From Arthrobacter jinronghuae (GTDB lineage Bacteria; Actinomycetota; Actinomycetes; Actinomycetales; Micrococcaceae): 64,000 nucleotides of DNA. Positions 8,720 to 17,825 of the stretch are shown here, piece by piece; the stretch's first letter is position 1, and every line of letters begins with the position of its first letter. The DNA is taken from contig NZ_CP104263.1 of NCBI RefSeq assembly GCF_025244825.1, positions 2,666,001 through 2,730,000 on the forward strand, in the 5' to 3' direction. The notes below the pieces were generated by a model. It was not told the DNA's origin. It did not search any database and saw only the letters and a program-made list of their open reading frames with translations. The position numbers and the translations under genes were made by a program.

Positions 8720-9405
8720 ACCGTGCAGTAGCCGTGGCGAGAATGCAGCTGACCAACAAATGGATCTACCTGTGGATTCCGCTGATCATCCTGGTCGCCT
8801 CCACGCTGATATCACTGGCAATCTTCGCGATGATCCCGGGTGACGCCTCGAACGTCATTTCCGGCTCCGGGCAGGCCGTGATGTGGTACTTCTTCGCCCT
8901 GGGAATCCAAGCCATGACCCTGCTCTTCCCCTTCTCGCAGGCCCTCAGCGTCAGCCGGCGCGCCTTCTACATCGGCACCATCGGATTGTTCTCCCTGGTC
9001 GCCCTGGCTCTCGCGGTCCTGTACTGGGTGCTGGGCCTGGTGGAGCAGGCGACCGACGGCTGGGGCATGAAGGGCGCCATCTTCGCCATCCCGTGGATCG
9101 CCGAGGGCGCCTGGTACACCCAGATCCTCTTCTATTTCGCGGTCACCATCCTGCTGTTCCTGCTTGGCTTCTGGAGCTCGACCATTTACAAGCGGTGGCG
9201 GACCGTCGGACTGACGGCAGCACTGGTGGGCGCCGGCGCAGTCCTGCTGGGAGTCATCGCCCTGATCACCTGGCGGGAGGCCTGGCCCTCCGTCGGCGCC
9301 TGGCTAGTGCAGCTGACGCCGCTCTCCCTGGCCGGCTGGCTGCTGGCTGCCGGTGCGCTGCTTGCCCTCACGTCCTACGCGACGCTTCGGCGCGCCGTTC
9401 CCTGA
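8716..9405 (+). CDS. ABC transporter permease subunit (6 predicted membrane segments)
   Basis: The 229-residue hydrophobic protein has about six membrane helices, starting with WIYLWIPLIILVASTLISLA and ending with PLSLAGWLLAAGALLAL. There is no signal peptide or recognisable binding motif. The start overlaps the ATPase stop as ATGA, so the two are made together and should form the transmembrane and ATPase halves of one transporter. I cannot predict its substrate. Confidence 0.82.
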   Translation: MNRAVAVARMQLTNKWIYLWIPLIILVASTLISLAIFAMIPGDASNVISGSGQAVMWYFFALGIQAMTLLFPFSQALSVSRRAFYIGTIGLFSLVALALAVLYWVLGLVEQATDGWGMKGAIFAIPWIAEGAWYTQILFYFAVTILLFLLGFWSSTIYKRWRTVGLTAALVGAGAVLLGVIALITWREAWPSVGAWLVQLTPLSLAGWLLAAGALLALTSYATLRRAVP

Positions 9406-9432
9406 TCCGCCCCCAACCGGTCCAGCTCCCCG

Positions 9433-9473
9433 AACCCCGTCCGCCGAATCAGTACCCGGCGGACGGGGTTTTT
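9433..9473 (+). terminator. Terminator of the GntR-ABC operon, overlapping the adnB 3' end
   Basis: A 13-bp stem pairs 9433-9445 with 9458-9470 (AACCCCGTCCGCC and its complement), with a 12-nt loop and a TTTTT tail (9469-9473). The right arm lies inside the last codons of adnB on the other strand. Confidence 0.8.
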
Positions 9474-12400
9474 GCTGCCTCCCGGATGATCTCCTCGAGT
9501 TCGTCTTCACCGGCCAGGTTGTACGGCCGGATCAGCTTGTCGGCCGCCACGTAGTAGAAGGCGGCCCGTACCTGCTCCAGCGGAACCCCCTTGAGCCGCG
9601 CCCACGCCAGCCGGTACACGGCGAGCTGCACGGAGCGCACATCGAGCTTCTGCGACGACGGCGGAGCGCCCGTCTTCCAGTCGATGAGGTCCCAGGTGCC
9701 GTCCGCATCCTGGAACACCGCGTCGATCCGGCCGCGGACGACGACGGTGTCCACCTTGGTTTCCACCGGCACCTCGATGAAGGCCGGTGTCCGCTGTGCC
9801 CAGTCCGAGGCCTCGAACGTGGCAATCATGTCCTCCAGCTGATAGGCCTCATCCACATAGGCGTCAGCGGCGCCGGGGTATTCGTCGATATCCAGCATGC
9901 CGCTCGAACCGAAGAATTCCTCGACCCAGGCGTGGAAGGCGGTGCCCTTGCGGGCGGCCATGCCCGGTTGGCGCGGCACCGGACGGCGGAGCTGCCGGGT
10001 GACCTCCGCCGGGTTGTCCTTCAGGTCCACCAGCATGGATGCCGAAATGTGGGCGGGAAGTTCCACCTGCACCACCTCGTTCGGCGGACGGTGCCGGGCC
10101 AGCACCAGTTCCGTTTCGCGGCTCCAACGCCCGGCCGGGGACCCAGTGGCGGTGTCAGCGGGCGCGGAATCCCGCTCGGGCAGACCTTCTTCCCCCTGGC
10201 CCGGAGCGTCTTCCTCGCCCCGGCCTTCCCCCTGGCCCGCAGTCCTCGCCGCCCGGCGTCCGGCAGATTCCAGCACGGCTTCCGCCGCGGCTTCCATTGC
10301 CTGCCGGCGCGGTCCAAGGGGATCAACCGGCCATACTGCCCGCTCCGCCTCGGCGTTGGCCGGGTTTTCCGTCCCGTCATCTTCGGGCATAACCCAGTTC
10401 AGCAGCCGGTAGCCGGAGGCGCCGGACTGCTCCAGGTCATAGAGATCCTGCAGGTACCGCGAGGGTGCCAGCGGTTTGGACCGTCCCCCGCCCCAGGCGG
10501 AGGCGGTGCAGATCAGCACGGATTTGGCGCGGGTGAACGCCACGTAGGCAAGCCGGCGTTCCTCACGTTCCGCGTGGCCCTTGGCGTCTTCGCTGAAGAG
10601 CTTTTCGCTTTCCAGCCAGGACTTCTGGTCCACCTGTTCCCAGTTCCACTGCGGCAGGTCCAGGCTGTCGCCGCGCAGGGTCCACGGGATGGCGGCATCT
10701 CCGCTGCTCCAGCGCGAATCCTTGTCACTGGGGAACGAGGCTTCGTTCAGGCCCGGAACCACCACGATGTCCCATTCCAGGCCCTTGGACGCGTGGACCG
10801 TGAGGAGCTGGACCGCTTCCCGGCTCGGCTCGAGCGGCGTCACGGGCAGACCGTTTTCCTCGGAGTTGGCCGCTTCCAGCCACGCGAGGAACGCGGCCAG
10901 ATCCACCCGTTCGGCGGATGAGCTGAAGGTGGCTGCGGCGTCGATGAAGGCGTCCAGGTTCCGCCGGGACTCGTGCAGGGTCACGCCTGGCTTGGCGGCG
11001 ACCTCGATGTCGAGCAGGATCCGGCGTTCCACTTCCCCGATCAGCGTGGTCAGGTCCTCGCCGACAAAACCGCGCAGGTCCCGGAGCTCGTTCCGCAGCT
11101 GTGTCAGGCGCTTCAGCCCCTCCTCGGAGAGGGAGCGTCCGGCATTGGACACCCAGCCGGGACGCGGCAGGGAGTCCACGGCTTCCACGAGGCTGCCGGC
11201 CTCCACCAGGTCCGCCTCCACCACGAGGTCCGGACCTTCGTCCGGGCCGTGGATATCGGCGGCGTCGGCAACCCGGACGGCCCGTTCACGGACGCGGACC
11301 AGGTGTCGGGACCAGTCCGCCAGTGCCATGAGGTCCGCCGGCCCAATCCGCCACCGTGCTCCGGCCAGGATCCGCAGCATCGAATCGGAGCGTCCCGGGT
11401 CGCCCAAAACCCGCAGGACAGCGAGCAGGTCCACCACTTCCGGAGTGGACAGCAGTCCGCCCAGTCCGACAATCTGCACCGGAATCCCCCGCTGCTCCAG
11501 TTCCTTGCGGATGGGGTCGAACTGCTTGCGTCCGCGGCACAGCACCGCCACGGCGGGCCGCACCGGCTGGTTGCGCTCGTCCCGTTCGAAGATCCTGCTG
11601 CGGTGGAACGCCACCTGCTCCGCTACGGCCTCTGCTTCACCCAGGATCCGTTCCGGGGTGCCCTTGCCGGGTTCCACCGAGACATCGCAGAGGTAGCGGC
11701 CCAGGTACACCTCGCCTACGGGGGCGTTGGGCTTGGCCTGCAGCTCGGGTACGTGCGGCAGGCGCTGGTGCTTAAGCCACGGGGCAACCCCGTTGAGCGG
11801 GGTGGAGACGGTGTTGGCGGCCGCCAGCACGGAGGTGGAGTTCCGCCAGGCCACGGACAGGTTAGCCAGCGGTGCGAGCTCCCGCCCGTTGTCGGTGAAC
11901 AGCGGGAACTTCTCCCGGAAGGTGCCCAGCTGGCCCGCGGAAGCCCCGCGGAACCCGTAAATGGACTGATGCGGATCCCCCACGGCGGTAACGGAGCGGC
12001 CGTCGCCGAACAGGTTCGAGAAAAGCACCATCTGGGCGTGCGAGGTGTCCTGGAACTCGTCCAGCAGCACCACCTTGAACTTGGCGCGCTCCATTTCCAC
12101 GGCTTCGGGGATAGTGGCGGCAATCCGGGCGGCCAGTTCCACGAGGTCGCCGAAGTCCAACTGCCGGCGCTCCGCCTTGGCCTGCCGGTACGCTTCCACC
12201 AGTTCGGTTACGGAGATGCGCGTGCGGAGGCGGTTGATCAGCTTCCTGGCTGCCTGGGTGGGTTCCTTCGGCTTGCCGAACTGATACGGCAGGGCCGAGA
12301 CGGCGGCTACGTGCGCTTCGAGTTCGGCACGAACCTCGGCCGGGGTCCGCAGATGTTCGGAGCATTCGCCGGCCATCTGCAGCACCGCGCCGACCAGGGT

Positions 12401-12982
12401 GGACTTGGCTGCGGTGAAGTGTTCGTAGTCCCCGGAATAGGCTTCCACCACTTCATTGGCCAGCTGCCACGACTGCGCGCCGCCAAGCATCACGGAATCG
12501 CGCTCGACGCCGATCCGCAGGCCGTAGTCGTTCACGATGCCGTTCGCGTAGGAATGGTAGGTGGAGACACTCGGCTCCATCCGTTCCTCGCCGCCGCCGG
12601 CGGTGTCCGGATCCGCTGCTCCGCCGGGTCCGGCGTCGAGCTGGTGGTAGAGCAGGTTCAGGCGCGCTCGGATGCGGGAGGCCAGCTCACCGGCCGCCTT
12701 GCGGGTGAAGGTGACCCCAAGGATCTCCTCGGGCCGGACCAGTTCGTTGGCCACCAGCCAGACCACCCGGTCCGCCATCGTCTTGGTTTTGCCCGAGCCC
12801 GCCCCGGCAATGACCAGCAGGGGTTCGAGGGGGCCCTCGATGATCCCGATCTGGTCCTCGGTGGGGTACTGCACCGGCGAGTTCGGGTCAGTGTGCAGCA
12901 GTTCCGCCAGTTCCCGGGCGGAGTACTTCGGGACGGGCGCCGCTTCCGGCAGCTCCCCCGGTACCGTTACGGGCGCACTCAC
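9449..12982 (-). CDS. adnB: AdnB subunit of the AdnAB helicase-nuclease
   Basis: A 1177-residue UvrD-like motor fused to a RecB-type nuclease, the AdnB half of the actinobacterial double-strand-break resection machine that replaces RecBCD/AddAB. Walker A is AGAGSGKT (residues 59-66), Walker B is LLDEFQD (about 306-312), and the helicase C-terminal motif VAFTRAKSVL is present. The nuclease motifs at the C-terminus are complete: GRIDA, IDWKTG (aspartate near 1101) and QLAVYRLAW. A low-complexity linker of roughly 90 residues separates motor and nuclease. The GTG start overlaps the adnA stop (GTGA), so the subunits are translationally coupled. Both motors should be active here, with AdnB as the main translocase as in mycobacteria. 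Confidence 0.93.
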   Translation of the reverse strand: MSAPVTVPGELPEAAPVPKYSARELAELLHTDPNSPVQYPTEDQIGIIEGPLEPLLVIAGAGSGKTKTMADRVVWLVANELVRPEEILGVTFTRKAAGELASRIRARLNLLYHQLDAGPGGAADPDTAGGGEERMEPSVSTYHSYANGIVNDYGLRIGVERDSVMLGGAQSWQLANEVVEAYSGDYEHFTAAKSTLVGAVLQMAGECSEHLRTPAEVRAELEAHVAAVSALPYQFGKPKEPTQAARKLINRLRTRISVTELVEAYRQAKAERRQLDFGDLVELAARIAATIPEAVEMERAKFKVVLLDEFQDTSHAQMVLFSNLFGDGRSVTAVGDPHQSIYGFRGASAGQLGTFREKFPLFTDNGRELAPLANLSVAWRNSTSVLAAANTVSTPLNGVAPWLKHQRLPHVPELQAKPNAPVGEVYLGRYLCDVSVEPGKGTPERILGEAEAVAEQVAFHRSRIFERDERNQPVRPAVAVLCRGRKQFDPIRKELEQRGIPVQIVGLGGLLSTPEVVDLLAVLRVLGDPGRSDSMLRILAGARWRIGPADLMALADWSRHLVRVRERAVRVADAADIHGPDEGPDLVVEADLVEAGSLVEAVDSLPRPGWVSNAGRSLSEEGLKRLTQLRNELRDLRGFVGEDLTTLIGEVERRILLDIEVAAKPGVTLHESRRNLDAFIDAAATFSSSAERVDLAAFLAWLEAANSEENGLPVTPLEPSREAVQLLTVHASKGLEWDIVVVPGLNEASFPSDKDSRWSSGDAAIPWTLRGDSLDLPQWNWEQVDQKSWLESEKLFSEDAKGHAEREERRLAYVAFTRAKSVLICTASAWGGGRSKPLAPSRYLQDLYDLEQSGASGYRLLNWVMPEDDGTENPANAEAERAVWPVDPLGPRRQAMEAAAEAVLESAGRRAARTAGQGEGRGEEDAPGQGEEGLPERDSAPADTATGSPAGRWSRETELVLARHRPPNEVVQVELPAHISASMLVDLKDNPAEVTRQLRRPVPRQPGMAARKGTAFHAWVEEFFGSSGMLDIDEYPGAADAYVDEAYQLEDMIATFEASDWAQRTPAFIEVPVETKVDTVVVRGRIDAVFQDADGTWDLIDWKTGAPPSSQKLDVRSVQLAVYRLAWARLKGVPLEQVRAAFYYVAADKLIRPYNLAGEDELEEIIREAAKTPSAGY

Positions 12983-15900
12983 TCGGTGACCTGCTTTCCT
13001 TCAGCACAGATGGGACAGATTTCGGGCAGCCGGCAGCCGTTGCCGCCAAAGCCGCTGCGGCCGGGGTCGTGGACGGTTTCGAAGAACGCCGCGGACATCA
13101 GGGCCGCCGCGTCGCGGACCATGTCGCGTGCCGTGGTGTCCTCGGGGTCCAGTGGCTGCTGTTCCTGGACGGAAACACCCTTGTTCGTGGTGCCGAGCTG
13201 CACCAGGGCGGCTCCGCCGGGGACCGGAGGGGCGTCCGGCAGCGCGCCTTCGCGCACGGCCTCCTGGTAGGCGGCCAGCTGCGGGTGACCCTGCAGGTCG
13301 TCCTTCTTCGGCGCGGACTTGCCGGTCTTCAGGTCCACGATGAACAGCCGGCCGTCGGCATCGACTTCCAGCCGGTCAATCTGGCCGCGCAGCAGGGCGG
13401 TGCGGACGGCGCCGTCGATCTCCACCGGCAGCTCCACCTCGAAGTCCTTTTCGACGGCCACGAGGGACCGGCCGCTGCGGCGCATGGTGATGACGTATTC
13501 GGCGAGCTTGCGGACCATGGTTTCGGCCCGCTGGTAGTCCATCTGCCCCTCCCAGTTGTCCTTCATGCCCAGGGACGGCCAGCGTTTCTGCAGCTCCTGC
13601 ACATACTCGCTGCCGGCGGCGTCGGGCATGTCCTGCGCGATGGAATGCACCAGCGTGCCCAGGGAGCGGGCGAAGTCGGTGGCCTGCTCGCCGCCCGCAG
13701 CGGAGACGAACCAGCTCAGGGGCGATTTCAGCACGGCGTCGACCTTGGAGGGCGAGACCGGGATCCGCGCATCCGGGGGCAGGATGGGAGCGGTGCTGGA
13801 CAGCGGGGCGAGCCCCCACCACTGCTCGGGATGGGCTCCCGGGACCCGCACGGGGTGGTTCAGCATGGTCCCCAGATGATGGACGGCTTCGGCAGCTGCT
13901 TCCCGGTCTTCCCCGGGCTGCTGGGCGTAACGACGCAGTTCCGCCACCAGCGAGCGCAGCGTGTACGGACGCAGGACTTCGGTGCGCTGCCGTTTTTCCG
14001 TCCCCGGCTCCAGCGGTGCCACCAGGTCCAGGAAGGAGGAGGGCTGCTCGTCTTCGGAGGAAACCGCCGTGCAGATCAGCACTTCGCGGGCACGCGAAAT
14101 GGCGGTGGAGAAGCTGCGCAGCTCGTCAAAGCGGATGGACTGCATCAGCGTCAGCGGGCTGCGGTGTGCCCGGAAATTGTCGCCGTGCTCGACTGCCGCC
14201 ACCAGCTCGCCGCTGCCCAGCAGTTCACCGCGCAGGCGCAGGTTGGGCCACACGTCCTGCTGGATGCCGGCGACTATCACCATCGGCCATTCGCGGCCGG
14301 CAGCGCTGGCCGGGGTGAGCAGCTCCACTGCCTCCCTGCGCTGGGCGCGCGCGGCCAGCGTATCCATGGGCAGCTCGGAACTGGTGAGGTAATCCAGGAA
14401 CTGGGCCGGCGTGGAGCCGGGCAGCTGGTCGACATAGCGTTCTGCAGTCTGGAACAGGGCCATGATCGCGTCCAGGTCCCGGTCCGCGCGGGAGGCACCC
14501 GGGCCTCCGGACAATGCCGTTTCCGCCCAGCGCTTGGACCAGCCGGAAACGGACCACAGAGCCCACAGGACGGTCTCCGCCGTCGCTCCCGGCTCCTTCG
14601 CGGCTGCCCGGCCTGCGGACAGCATGGCGGAAATACGCTGGGCGGCCGGGCGGGCGTCCCAGCTCAGTCCCGCAAGGGCCCGGCCGGATTCGGATTCCGG
14701 GTCCAGCAGCGATTCCACCAGCAGTACGTCGCTGGTCCGTCCGCCGCCGGCGCTGCGCTCTTCCCGGCGCAGTGCCTGCCGCAGCCGGCGCAGTTCCAGC
14801 GTGCTGGCGCCGCCGATGCGCGAGGTCAGCAGTGACACTGCCAGCTCGGGGGTAAGCAGGTCCGGATCCAGTACGACGGCGAACGCGTCCAGCAGCGGGC
14901 GGACGGCGGCTTCATCACGGACCGCGCGCTCGGCGACGGGGACCTTGACTTCGATCCCCTGCCCGGTGAGGTAGCGCTGGAGGGCAGCCAGCTGGGCGCC
15001 GGTCCGGACAATGACGGCGATGTCCTCAAGCGAACGGCCCTGCAGGAGCTGGGCTTCGAGGATCCGCTGCGCCACGTAACGCTGCTCATGCATGGGAGTG
15101 TCCACTACATGGGCCTCGGCTGTGCCCGCCACCGGAGCAGCGCCGGATTCCTGTACACCGGCTCCCGGTGCGTCGGGCCCCGGTGTTTCAGAGCCCGGTG
15201 CGTCGGCGGGGCCGCCGTCGGCTGGAGCATCCGCCGGCAGCCTCCCGATGAACCGGGCGTCGGCCACGGCAGTGCGGTAGGACGGCAGGGAGCCGACCAC
15301 GGAAATCCGTGAAGCCGTCCGGGTCCAGGCTCCGGCCAGCGAACCGGTCAGCCGGTGCGAGGTGGTCAGGACGCGGGTCTGGAGGTGTCCGTCAAAACGC
15401 CTGCCCAGCTGGCCCACCAGGTCCGGGCGGGCGCCGCGGAAGCCCTGCACCACGGTGTCGGGGCAGGCCGCGGCGATGGAATCCCCCGTGCCTGCCAGCA
15501 GCGCGTAAAGGCTGTGGATGGCCGGGTTGGCCTCCTGCAGGTCATCCACCAGCACCAGCTGCTGGCGTTCCCGCTCGGCGGACAGGAATTCCGGATCGGA
15601 GTGCAGGATGTTCAGGGCCGAAGTGATGATGCCAGCCGGATCAAAGGACTCCGGCATGCGCAGGTCCAGGACGTCCCGGTACTCGGCGTAGAGTTCCGCG
15701 GCGGCCGCCCAGTCCGGACGGCCGTGCCGCTGTCCCAGTTCGCGCAGTTCCTCGGCGGAGATGCCGTATTCAATGACGCGGTCGAAGAGCTGGCGGATTT
15801 CCTGCCGGAAGCCGCGGGTGCCGAGGGCAAGGTCCAGGCTGTCCGGCCAGGGCAGTTCCGGCACCCCGTGCTGTCCGTGCCCGGCCAGCAGTTCCTTGAT

Positions 15901-16311
15901 GATGACATCCTGTTCGGCGCCGGAGAGCAGCTTCGGAGCCCGCGTGATGTAGGGCAGGCGGCCTTCGGTCTTGGCGCGCCGGATGAGGTCGAAGGCGTAG
16001 GAGGCCCAGGTGCGGGCGGGTGCGGTGCTCAGGGTTCCCTGCAGCCGTGCCGAGAGCGCGTCCCGCAGGCCGGCAGCGGCAAGCCGTGAAGGGGCCAGCA
16101 TCAGCAGATGGGAAGGGTCAAGCCCGTCTCGTTCAATCCGTGCGACGGCGGCTTCCACCAGGACGGTGGACTTGCCGGTTCCCGGCGCTCCGAGGACGAG
16201 GACGGGTCCGCTGCCCGTCGGCAGGTCCACCACGGCCTGCTGGTCCGCGCTGAGCCGGGGCGCGGACAATGCGCTTGCAGCCGGCCCGACGAGTTGGAGT
16301 TCAACGCTCAT
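12979..16311 (-). CDS. adnA: AdnA subunit of the AdnAB helicase-nuclease
   Basis: The 1110-residue partner of AdnB. Walker A (GAPGTGKST, residues 41-49) is intact, but Walker B reads VLVDDLQE (253-260), with Asp in place of the usual catalytic Glu; this fits the weaker motor known for AdnA. The C-terminal nuclease has GQIDR and VDLKTG (aspartate 993) followed by HPQLAAYQEA. Three cysteines follow in CRLPEICPIC (1093, 1099, 1102), but the position where related nucleases have a cysteine before PLxWF is serine (residue 863). The gene starts with an ATG that overlaps the stop of the upstream alkyltransferase-like gene, so the three genes form one unit. Confidence 0.92.
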   Translation of the reverse strand: MSVELQLVGPAASALSAPRLSADQQAVVDLPTGSGPVLVLGAPGTGKSTVLVEAAVARIERDGLDPSHLLMLAPSRLAAAGLRDALSARLQGTLSTAPARTWASYAFDLIRRAKTEGRLPYITRAPKLLSGAEQDVIIKELLAGHGQHGVPELPWPDSLDLALGTRGFRQEIRQLFDRVIEYGISAEELRELGQRHGRPDWAAAAELYAEYRDVLDLRMPESFDPAGIITSALNILHSDPEFLSAERERQQLVLVDDLQEANPAIHSLYALLAGTGDSIAAACPDTVVQGFRGARPDLVGQLGRRFDGHLQTRVLTTSHRLTGSLAGAWTRTASRISVVGSLPSYRTAVADARFIGRLPADAPADGGPADAPGSETPGPDAPGAGVQESGAAPVAGTAEAHVVDTPMHEQRYVAQRILEAQLLQGRSLEDIAVIVRTGAQLAALQRYLTGQGIEVKVPVAERAVRDEAAVRPLLDAFAVVLDPDLLTPELAVSLLTSRIGGASTLELRRLRQALRREERSAGGGRTSDVLLVESLLDPESESGRALAGLSWDARPAAQRISAMLSAGRAAAKEPGATAETVLWALWSVSGWSKRWAETALSGGPGASRADRDLDAIMALFQTAERYVDQLPGSTPAQFLDYLTSSELPMDTLAARAQRREAVELLTPASAAGREWPMVIVAGIQQDVWPNLRLRGELLGSGELVAAVEHGDNFRAHRSPLTLMQSIRFDELRSFSTAISRAREVLICTAVSSEDEQPSSFLDLVAPLEPGTEKRQRTEVLRPYTLRSLVAELRRYAQQPGEDREAAAEAVHHLGTMLNHPVRVPGAHPEQWWGLAPLSSTAPILPPDARIPVSPSKVDAVLKSPLSWFVSAAGGEQATDFARSLGTLVHSIAQDMPDAAGSEYVQELQKRWPSLGMKDNWEGQMDYQRAETMVRKLAEYVITMRRSGRSLVAVEKDFEVELPVEIDGAVRTALLRGQIDRLEVDADGRLFIVDLKTGKSAPKKDDLQGHPQLAAYQEAVREGALPDAPPVPGGAALVQLGTTNKGVSVQEQQPLDPEDTTARDMVRDAAALMSAAFFETVHDPGRSGFGGNGCRLPEICPICAEGKQVTE

Positions 16312-16769
16312 GGTTCCACTTCATCATGTCCCTCCGACATTCCTGATATCGGCGCCCCCGGTGTTTGCTGCCCGGTGGGGTCCGGAACCTCCGGGACGGT
16401 CCGCAGGGCGTTCTGCAGGCCGGTCCGGAGGCTGTCCAGGCGGTCCCATTCCGCCTCGTCGGGCTGCCAGCGGGCGGCTTCGATACGCACCCGGTAACCT
16501 GCGCCGTCGTCGTCCGCCGTCCCGCGCACCGGGGTGCCCTCAAGCCGGTAGTGTTCCCAGGCGCGCCCTTCATGGCTGCGCGGCGGTTGTCCCGACGATC
16601 GCAGGACCCGCCACCAGCACACCTCGGAGCCGCGCGCGGACATTACGGCGCCCACCTGCCGCGGTCCGCCGGCGTCGAGCAGTTCGGCAATGTCGCCATA
16701 GGAGAGCACGCGTCCGGGCGGTATGAGATCGGCCACAGCCAGCACCGCGTCGGCGTAGTCCCTGCGCAT
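16308..16769 (-). CDS. Alkyltransferase-like (ATL/MGMT-family) protein
   Basis: A 153-residue member of the O6-alkylguanine-DNA methyltransferase DNA-binding domain family. The usual active-site sequence PCHRV is replaced by CWWRV, so the alkyl-accepting cysteine position is tryptophan. That makes it an ATL-type protein, which flips and flags O6-alkylguanine for nucleotide excision repair rather than repairing it directly. The helix-turn-helix region VLSYGDIAELLDAGGPRQVG is clear. A long tail of about 65 residues follows. The ATG is preceded by TACCCT and a 7-nt spacer. The stop overlaps adnA, linking alkylation-damage sensing to the resection machinery by co-expression. Confidence 0.88.
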   Translation of the reverse strand: MRRDYADAVLAVADLIPPGRVLSYGDIAELLDAGGPRQVGAVMSARGSEVCWWRVLRSSGQPPRSHEGRAWEHYRLEGTPVRGTADDDGAGYRVRIEAARWQPDEAEWDRLDSLRTGLQNALRTVPEVPDPTGQQTPGAPISGMSEGHDEVEP

Positions 16770-16844
16770 AAGCAGTAGGGTACCGACGCCGGCCGGGCCG
16801 CGGCCAATCCCGGGAATGTCAGCGCTCCCCGATAGGTTTGAGGC
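16770..16844. promoter_or_regulatory. Divergent promoter region ATL-adnAB / exonuclease
   Basis: A 75-bp gap. On the minus strand TACCCT (16777-16782) lies 7 nt before the ATL start. On the plus strand TAGGTT (16833-16838) lies 6 nt before the exonuclease start. Both transcripts look leaderless. No LexA-box-like palindrome was noticed. Confidence 0.55.
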
Positions 16845-17567
16845 ATGAACAGCTGGCATGAACTTCCCCGGGCGGCCTTCGATCTGGAGACCACTGGCCG
16901 GGACCCGCAGACCGCGCGGATCGTCACCGCATCCATCATCCTGGTCAACGGCCGGGGTGAAACCCTGCAGCATCACGAGTGGATAGCCTGCCCCGAGATT
17001 CCGATCCCGGCCGAGGCGGCAGCCATCCACGGCATCACCAATGAACGTGCCCAGGCGGAGGGCGGGAACCCGGCCGCCGTGACGGCCGAGGTGGCCGAGG
17101 TGCTGGCCGGCATGTTCGCAGCCGGCATTCCGGTCCTGGCCTTCAACGCCTGCTACGACTTCACGGTCCTGGCCCGTGAATGCGAACGCTTCGGACTGGC
17201 GGTCCCCCATCCGGTTCCCGTGATCGACCCGTACATCCTGGACAAGCAGGTGGACCGGTTCCGCCGCGGCAAGCGCACCCTCACCGCCATGGCCGAGCAC
17301 TACGGCGTGGGGTTCGAGAACGCGCACACCTCAGCGGCCGACGTCGCGGCCACCCTGTCCGTGGCAGCAGTCATGGCCGAGAAGTATCCGGAGCTGCAGT
17401 GCGATGCGCGCACCCTGCACGAGTCCCAGGTCAGCTGGGCCGCAGGCCAGGCTGCCAGCTTCCAGGAGTACCTGCGGCGCCGCGAGCCGGAAGCCGTGAT
17501 CGACGGCAGCTGGCCGTTCCGTGCCGCGCCGGACCACGAGCCCGGGTCGGTCCTGGACCCGGCCTGA
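16845..17567 (+). CDS. DnaQ-like 3'-5' exonuclease (DEDDh)
   Basis: A 240-residue exonuclease. The three exonuclease motifs are visible: ExoI AAFDLETTGRDP (residues 9-20), ExoII AFNACYDFTVL (about 99-109) and ExoIII HTSAADVAATL (about 160-170), with the His and Asp of the DEDDh subclass. There is no polymerase or GIY-YIG domain, so it is a free-standing proofreading or repair-type nuclease. Its substrate could be DNA or RNA. It is divergent from the ATL-adnAB unit and may share regulation with it. Confidence 0.9.
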   Translation: MNSWHELPRAAFDLETTGRDPQTARIVTASIILVNGRGETLQHHEWIACPEIPIPAEAAAIHGITNERAQAEGGNPAAVTAEVAEVLAGMFAAGIPVLAFNACYDFTVLARECERFGLAVPHPVPVIDPYILDKQVDRFRRGKRTLTAMAEHYGVGFENAHTSAADVAATLSVAAVMAEKYPELQCDARTLHESQVSWAAGQAASFQEYLRRREPEAVIDGSWPFRAAPDHEPGSVLDPA

Positions 17568-17640
17568 TCCGTTAGGGCCCGGGGGTCCGGACAGCTCTTC
17601 ACGGGCCGTCACTTTGGCCGGAGCGCGGCAGCCAACATGC

Positions 17641-17825
17641 GATACTGGTAACTGTGTTTGGCGCTGATGGCGCCCCAGGCGTACCCGCGTTCTTACGCGC
17701 GCGTACCGTCTCGCGCCACGAGATTGGCAGGCACCCTCCGCACAGCCGGCATTTGGGCACGGCACAGAACCGTGCCCCTTTTCCCATGCTCCGGTCCGGC
17801 CATTGAACGCATATGACGAGGACGA
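17641..17825 (+). promoter_or_regulatory. Structured leader upstream of metN with terminator-like hairpin
   Basis: After a -10-like GATACT (17641-17646) the leader can fold into an outer stem TGGCGC/GCGCCA (17668-17673 with 17713-17718). This encloses a stem built from GTAC (17681-17684 with 17703-17706) and CGCG (17686-17689 with 17696-17699). Further on, a perfect 8-bp hairpin GGGCACGG/CCGTGCCC (17755-17762 with 17770-17777) is followed by C and TTTT (17779-17782), as in an attenuator. The region does not match the SAM-I or SAM-IV consensus as I remember them. The metN ribosome-binding site (GAGGACG) is after the hairpin. Confidence 0.45.

Noticed and set aside
17667..17816. Plus-strand 49-codon frame (MAPQAYPRSYARVPS...) in the metN leader
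   Set aside because: No ribosome-binding site, no family resemblance, and it spans the predicted hairpins. It has too few methionine codons to act as a classical methionine attenuator peptide.
17641..17825. SAM-I or SAM-IV riboswitch before metN
   Set aside because: The conserved core elements I know for these aptamers could not be aligned, so only a generic structured leader is reported.
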